NCBI GenBank assembly: GCA_030686995.1
Contig: CM060709.1
Location: 18,629,360 to 18,693,359, forward strand
Reading direction: 5' to 3'
Length of the DNA stretch: 64,000 nt
Origin: Artemisia argyi
Lineage: Eukaryota; Streptophyta; Magnoliopsida; Asterales; Asteraceae
Below, piece by piece: positions 57,697-64,000 of the stretch. Each line of letters starts with the position of its first letter. Position 1 is the first letter of the stretch. Under the pieces are notes generated by a model, which worked only from the letters and a program-made list of their open reading frames with translations, made no database searches and was not told the DNA's origin. A program made the position numbers and the translations under genes.

Positions 57697-58179
57697 TGAT
57701 GATGTATAGTCTATATATGGGCCACGAGCCCAAATAATAAACATTACTAAGGCCCAAAGCCACCATGTGTGGGCTATTATAACTTGGGCTGCACCAATAA
57801 AGGGAATGGGCTCACATAAGCCCAACTAAACTACATATACGATTTAGGTAAGGATCTTCTAACTATGGAATAGATATCCTTACCCAGATAAGCACCATGT
57901 GTGCGAAACGTAAGGAGCACGAACCCTACAAGGATTCTGTGCCTATATAAGGAATGACACAACTCTCATTCAAGGTACGATTCATAAAACCCTAAACTCT
58001 TTACGAGAACCCTAAATCGATTACTTACACTCACGCCGGAGTCTAATCGTGGGAGACAATCCCACGATAAGCCTAATGATGTTGTTTATTTTCTTAGTGT
58101 ACAGGTTACAAGCATTAAGAAGCGAATTAGTATGAGAGCAAGAGCCCATAATCAGGAACGCCCAACTTTTGTATCAACA
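57697..58179 (+). repeat. Putative 5' LTR of the Tat-type element
   Basis: The end (TATCAACA) is fixed by the PBS. The start at TGATGATG (57697) is a guess because no second LTR is available. A TATA-like GCCTATATAAGG lies at about 57947-57958. Confidence 0.4.
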
Positions 58180-58181
58180 AG

Positions 58182-58200
58182 TGGCGCCATCCGTGGGACC
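58182..58200 (+). promoter_or_regulatory. Primer-binding site of the Tat-type element
   Basis: TGGCGCCATCCGTGGGACC two bases after the LTR end. Confidence 0.8.
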
Positions 58201-58222
58201 CTACTAAGAACTAAGAACTAGA

Positions 58223-59997
58223 ATGATGAAGAATAAGAATTCAAGCCAGCGGACTCCGCAGGCAGAAAAACATGACCCTCAGAGGAAGAAACAACAAGAT
58301 TCGACCCCTAGGCAGGTTGCTGGAACAACCAGCGCACCTGGTCACCAAGAGGCAGGGACAACCCAACCTCTTCCAGCGGTAGAACTGCCTATAAAGACTA
58401 CCCAAACCACCACAGTGGTCCCAAGCATTGAGGAACTCCAGCGCACTCTCTTCAACACTCCTCACCAAACTGTACCTACAGTGGACAACATTGTACCACC
58501 GGGCGCGCCTAACCGAGAAAGGGCGCCCAACACTGAGGCAAACATTCCTGCAGCAACTGAGGACACACCCGACTTAACATTGGGAAATTTTGTATCCCAA
58601 AACTATGAAACTCTGACTGCTCTCATGCAAGAAGAAGCAAGAAGAAGGTCGAGTGCGAGCCTTCAAGCCCGGCTCAATTTTGGTCCTGAACGCGAACCAT
58701 CACCACCGCGCCACCCACGAGGGAGACGCGCAGATAACGAAAAACGTACTACTATCCATGATAGGTTGGGTACGACGTCTGATTCACAGTACTTAGATGA
58801 ATATGAAGAAAGCGAAAGGCGCACAAATGTTCACTCCAGACTTGGCAGTCGAGGGATACAAGACCGATTAGGACCTCAGCATTCACCAAGCCAAGGGTCC
58901 TCCAAATCTGGGAGTAAGAGAATTCACGACAGGTTGGGGAAAAGAATGTCCCCAAGTGATAGCCTCTCAAGCACTTCTTCTGAAAGAAGCCGGCGCAAGC
59001 GCCGAAAAAGAAACTACTATTCCTCCAGTGACTCCTCAGACAACGAGGACAAAGAAACAGGACACTGGAAGTCAAGAGGCAGAGGTTGTGAAGAAGAAAA
59101 TGAAGACATGTCTCTTCCATGGCGTCGCCAGAAAGTTGATGCGTTTACATGATGCATCAGCGATTACTCCGACAACAAAAGGAGGCGCATGCCCACTAAC
59201 GTAAAAACATATGATGGAACCGGAGATCCTGATGATGCCATATCGAAAACTGGCCACAGCCTGTATGGTGCCATATGTTTAATTCTACGTTGGTAGGGAA
59301 CGCGCGCACATGGTTTAGCAAACTCCCACGACGGAGCATCGGTGGGTTTGAAGAATTACAGAAAGCATTCCGTCTCAACTTCACCCAAAGAAAGAAGTGC
59401 GCTAAGAACCCTGTTGAACTAGCCAGAGTAAAACAGCGCCAAGGGGAATCAACCAGTGCTTTTATGGAATGCTTCAAGGATGAGTGCATACAGGTCAAAG
59501 CATGTCCCGAAATTCTTAAAATTTCAGGGTTCATGAATGGAATTAACAACCCAGAACTTTTCCGGAAGCTAAATGACAAGGTTCCCCAAACTTTCGATGA
59601 GCTAACAAAGCGCACCAGGTCCTTCATACAAGGAGAAGCAGCTGCTGCGGACAGCAAAAAGGGTTACTCGAATTATAGGCAACAAGAACAGCCTCGGAGA
59701 CAATCCAATGATCAGAATAACAATCGCAGCAGGAACTACCGCAGCGGAAGAGACAATGATAAATATACCCCTCTCACAAAAACTCCGAGGGAAATATTTA
59801 TAACAGAAGTAGCAAATTTTCCAAAACCTCCACCAATCCGCACCGCAGAGGAAAAGCGCGTAGGGAATGGATACTGCGAGTATCACGGTCAAAAAGGCCA
59901 TACAACTAACGAGTGCGTCCAGCTAAGACAACTAATTGAGAAGTTAGTAAGGGAAGGCAGAATGGACCACCTTGTAAAAAACATCAAAGAGGGATAA
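58223..59997 (+). pseudogene. Tat-type gag, broken
   Basis: The N-terminal frame (58223-59152) is Pro/Ser/Arg-rich, with four spaced RLG motifs (IHDRLG, VHSRLG, IQDRLG, IHDRLG) and an SR-like, basic end (SERSRRKRRKR). A stop at 59150-59152 and a frame change with some loss of sequence before 59275 separate it from the gag domain (VGNARTWFSKLPR, ARVKQRQGESTSAF) and a zinc-binding CEYHGQKGHTTNEC. It ends with a TAA at 59995-59997. In life this would be the capsid and RNA-binding protein. Confidence 0.75.
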
Positions 59998-60057
59998 GAC
60001 AAACAAAGGAACGGGGGTAAGAAAGAGCCTCCCAAAGAAAAAGCTGATAACATATAC

Positions 60058-63000
60058 ATGATACAGTCATGGCAGCGTAAGATAAAGCAAAAAGTCAGCC
60101 AAAAATTCTCTCCAGAGAAAGAGATATCTTTCCCTACTCTAGCTGCGGACAACGCAGTGGTAGAACCTCTAACTATTGAAATACATACGGGGGGACATGA
60201 TATCCACCGCATGTACATTGATGGAGGAGCATCCGCAGACATCCTGTATGATCATTGTTTCAAAAGACTGCGACCTGAAATCGAAAGTCAATTGATACCA
60301 GCAACAACGTCATTGACTGGATTCACAGGAGAAAAGATTTGGCCTATGGGGCAGTTACGCTTGCTGGTGGTCGTAGGAGATGAACAACACTCAACTGCAA
60401 CATGGATAAACTTCATGATAATAAAGTCTCCCTCACCATACAACGGCATCATTGGGAGACCTGGAATATCATCCATGCGCGCTGTACCATCCACAGCGCA
60501 TGGAATGCTAAAATTTCCAGTGGAAGGAGGAGTTGTTACCCTCTATAACACAACAATACCACCAAAGGAATGCAACGCGGTAACCACTGAAGTGGAGAAT
60601 ATTCCAGAACAGCGCACCAAAAAAACACCAAACCTAAAGGTCGTTATTCATCCCGATTACCCGGACCAACAAGTCTCGATTGGTGGATCTTTATCTGACA
60701 AAGGCAAAGCAGCCGTGTGCGCACTCTTGCAAAGAACCTGGACATCTTTGCATGGGAACCAAAACACATGACAGGAATGCCGCGCTCTATTACAGAACAT
60801 AAGCTACAAATCCGACAAGGATATCCCCCAATACGACAGAAGAAGCGCGGCCAAGCCCCAGATCGTGCAAAAGCTATTCTGGAAGAAGTACACAAACTCG
60901 TAGACGCAGGCATCATGCGCGAAGTGTACTATCATGGTTGTCTCTCTAACCCAGTGATGGTAAAAAAGAGCGATGGCAGTTAGAGAATGTGCATGGACTT
61001 CACAGACCTTAACAAAGCATGTCCACAAGACTGCTATCCACTGCCAGAAATAGACTGGAAGGTAGAATCCCTGTGCGGATACCCTTTCAAATGCTTCCTA
61101 GACGCATACAAAGGGTATCATCAAATTCAGATGGTGGCCGAAGATGAAGAAAAAATAGCTTTCCACACCAGTCAAGGAGTTTACTGCTACACAAAAATGC
61201 CTTTTGGCTTAAAAAACGCAGGCGCAACATACCAACGATTGGTGGACACAGCTTTCGAGAAACAAGTGGGTCGCAACTTGGAGGTCTACGTTGGCGACCT
61301 TGTCATCAAAAGCCACACAGAGGATGAATTGGTGCGTGACATTGAGGAAACGTTCCGAACATTGGGACAAATAAACATGAAGTTAAACCCCAAGAAGTGA
61401 ACCTTTGGCGCAACCGAAGGTATGTTCCTTGGATACTTAATAGAACCTGATGGAATCAAGCCTTGTCCAGAAAAAACAAAAGCTGTTATTGATCTCCCCT
61501 CACCGCGCACACTGAAAGAAGTCCAGTCATTAAACGGAAAGCTAGCAGGGCTAAACCGTTTCTTATCTAAGTCAGCAGACAAATCACTTCCTCTCTTTAA
61601 AACACTCACGAAATGTACAAAAAAAGGAGACTTTCGCTAGACCGAAGAAGCAGAAGAAGCTTTCCAACAGCTAAAACACCATCTGGCATCTCTTCCCAAA
61701 CTTGTCGCACCGCGACCAGGGGAAGAGCTAATCATGTACTTATTGGCAACTCATGGAGCAGTCAGCGCAGTGCTATTGACAGATAGGAATTTCGTCCAGA
61801 CACCCATATACTTTGTAAGCAAAGCATTGAAGAAAACAGAGACTAACTACAGCGCTATGGAAAAGCTGGTCTTAGCTCTAGTATTCGTAGTCAAAAGACT
61901 GCGTAGATACTTTCAAGCGCACCCAATAGCGGTGATCACAGATCAGCCAATCAAACAAGTCATCTCTAAACCTGACGCATCAGGGCGGCTACAAAAGTGG
62001 AGTGTACTGTTAAGTGAATACAACTTATCATATAGACCGCGCACTGCAATCAAAGGACAAATATTAGCCGATTTTATTGTTGAGAAGCCAGATAGTGATA
62101 GCCCAACATTGGCAACCAAAATAGATCTGCAGGAACCCTGGATTATGTTCACAGATGGGTCTTCATGCGTAGATGGATCAGGCGCAGGCCTTATCCTTAC
62201 CAATCCAGAAGGTATGGAATTCACCTACGCGCTGCGCTTCGAATTCACAGCCACAAACAATGAGGCAGAATACGAAGCCCTACTAGCTGGACTACGCATC
62301 GCAATCCAAATGGGTGTACGCAACTTGGAAGCTAACGTAGATTCTCAGCTCGTCGCTAACCATGTGCTAGGTGAATATGAAGCCAAAGATGAACACATGA
62401 TCCAATACCTGGAAAAGACCAAGTCCTTAATTAAAAACTTTGACAGGTTCACAATAAAACAGGTGCCCAGAGGGGACAACAGGAAGGCTGATGCGCTCAG
62501 CAAAATCGCATCCACAAGCTTTGTACACCTATCCAAACAGGTATTGGTAGAAACCCTACAAAACAAGTCAATCTTGGAGATGGAAGTATCAACAGTGATA
62601 GAGGAACAAGATCCTACATGGATGACACCTATCATTGAATTCATTAGCAAGGGAATATTGCCACAAGACCATAAGGACGCTCGAAGAGTGCGGCGCACAG
62701 CGCAGCGATTTAAACTACGAGACAACATACTCTATCGACGCTTTTTCTTACAACCTTGGCTCAGATGTGTTGGACCTCTTCAAGCAGACTATGTACTCCG
62801 AGAAATCCATGCTGGATCATGTAGCATGCACTCAGGACCGCGATCTGTGGTACCAAGCGCTTTGCGGTCGGGGTATTATTGGCCAACTATGCACCGCGAC
62901 GCACGCGATCTGATAAAGAAATGCAGCAATTGTCAAGTACATAGGCCAATTCCGCGCCGACCACAACAAGAGCTAACACCCATTACCTCACCATGGCCAT

Positions 63001-63851
63001 TTTACAAATGGGGCATTGACATTGCAGGACCCTTTCCAGTTGCAGCAGGAGGACTAAAGTTCCTCATCGTAGCCATAGATTCCTTCACGAAGTGGATTGA
63101 AGCAAAGGCGGTAGCGAGCATCATGGGAAACCAAGTCAAACGCTTTGTCTGGGACAACCTTGTCTGTCGCTTCGGACTACCCGGAGAGATTATATCAGAC
63201 AATGGGAAACAGTTCTGCGATAATCCATTCAAAGATTGGTGCGCACAATTGAACATCATGCAACACTTCGCTTCAGTAAAACACCCACAAACCAATGGCT
63301 TAGTTGAGCGCGCAAACCGCAGTCTAGGTGAAGGAATAAAAGCGCGCCTTGACAGACACAAAGAAAGGTGGGTGGACGAGCTCTCACATGTCTTATGGGC
63401 GCATCGCACCACAATCAAAACCAGTACTGGCGACATGCCATTCTCCCTTGTCTACGTAACAGAGGCCGTCATACCAGCTGAGATAGGAATGCCAACTATA
63501 CGCACAGCAGAGGTCAACGTCACAACAAATGACGAGGAGCGGCGCATAGACTTGGACTTACTGGAAGAAAGACGTGAACGCGCAGCAATACGCGAAGCAA
63601 AGGCTAAAGCAAAAATGAAGAAGTATTATGATGAAAAGGTCAAACACACTTCCTTCAGGCCAGGAGACTTTGTATACCGCGCCAATGATGCGAGCCACGC
63701 AGAAGACACAGGCAAGCTCGGACCTAAATGGGAGGGACCCTACGAGGTCACTGATGCGCTCGGCAATGGTGCATACAGGCTGCGCGATAGGGAAGGTCAC
63801 GACCTAGCGCGTACTTGGAACATCAGCAATCTTAAAAGATGTTATTTTTAA
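60058..63851 (+). pseudogene. Tat-type pol, broken: protease, RT, two RNase H, integrase
   Basis: Order: aspartic protease (YIDGGASADIL), a frame change near 60730, RT (CYPLPEID, FGLKNAGATYQ), first RNase H (61734 on; THGAVSAVLL), a second archaeal-type RNase H (FTDGSSCVDGSGAG, TNNEAEYEALLAGL), and integrase with its HH-CC zinc site (CSNCQ), core (GIDIAGPFP, IISDNGKQF, VERANRSLGEG) and a C-terminal GPYEV module. Stops at 60981-60983, 61398-61400 and 61638-61640 break the RT. The RT catalytic box reads YVGD at 61287-61298 instead of YVDD. The last 705 codons are open. Confidence 0.85.
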
Positions 63852-64000
63852 GCAAGGCTACGGCCATCACATAGACACCTCTGCACTTTAGGATGTGCCC
63901 AATAAGTGTTTGTTTTTTCTTTCTTTCTTTGGAATTGTATTTTTACTTTTTTCAAAAAACTTGCAAGTATCATTAAACTGTTATGGTTTCTAGCTAACTC
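63852..64000. other. Start of the Tat-type 3' untranslated region
   Basis: No gene or LTR start is visible before the window ends. Confidence 0.6.

Larger units (their letters stand above)
57697..64000 (+). mobile_element. Ty3/gypsy Tat-clade element, 3' LTR outside window
   Basis: A putative 5' LTR ends at 58179. PBS 58182-58200, a gag region (58223-59997) and a pol region (60058-63851) follow in the usual order. The two different RNase H modules in pol are the Tat hallmark. Many stops and frame changes make this copy inactive. The 5' boundary is uncertain and the right end is missing. Confidence 0.75.

Noticed and set aside
1..64000. A defence or other novel multi-gene system
   Set aside because: All recognised coding sequences belong to transposable elements or unidentifiable exon fragments. 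No co-oriented gene cluster with a shared function is present.

Overview
This window is a eukaryotic, plant-type repeat landscape: GT/AG introns, AT-rich DNA, nested LTR retrotransposons, Helitrons and Mutator-like elements, with no operons or bacterial signals. The style of the Ty1/copia gag, the Tekay-like gag-pol and the Tat pol resembles elements common in Asteraceae. That family-level guess is inference, about 0.6-0.7.

Layout. (1) 1-10281: a Mutator-like element (MULE) whose left end lies outside the window. Its transposase is broken and its tail is split by a gag-only Ty1/copia element on the minus strand (1898-8990), flanked by a perfect GGATG target duplication. The MULE also carries a small intact antisense GRF zinc-finger gene (9630-9929). 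(2) 10789-17812: a nearly complete autonomous Helitron with eight recognisable exons encoding Rep and PIF1-type helicase. A 1285-bp nonautonomous MULE with a 9-bp target duplication (13879-15163) interrupts it, and a second copy of the Helitron 5' end follows immediately. (3) 17813-26348: Helitron ends, two SINE-like pieces, two nested same-family nonautonomous Helitrons (19861-23163, with 21951-22940 inside) carrying a three-copy 253-bp tandem repeat, and unidentified minus-strand exon-like pieces.

(4) 26349-56708: a four-level nest. A Tekay-like chromovirus ('Gypsy-1', LTRs about 3.5 kb) carries in its 5' LTR a minus-strand Athila-like gag-protease element (26787-44647). That element is split by a gag-only Ty3/gypsy element ('Gypsy-2') present as LTR-gag-LTR-gag (29503-39436). 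Differences between LTR pairs, counted by eye, fall from the outer to the inner element, as the nesting requires. (5) 56709-57696: another minus-strand exon-like piece, so the nest may sit in an intron of a host gene. (6) 57697-64000: a degenerate Tat-clade Ty3/gypsy element whose 3' LTR is outside the window.

No intact ordinary cellular gene is evident. The most unusual content is three unrelated gag-bearing elements that lack pol. One has a second gene behind its own promoter-like module and a C-terminal prenylation-like motif. Other notable points are an extra ORF ahead of gag in Gypsy-1, a Helitron apparently inserted into the 5' terminus of its own family, and two local templated rearrangements.
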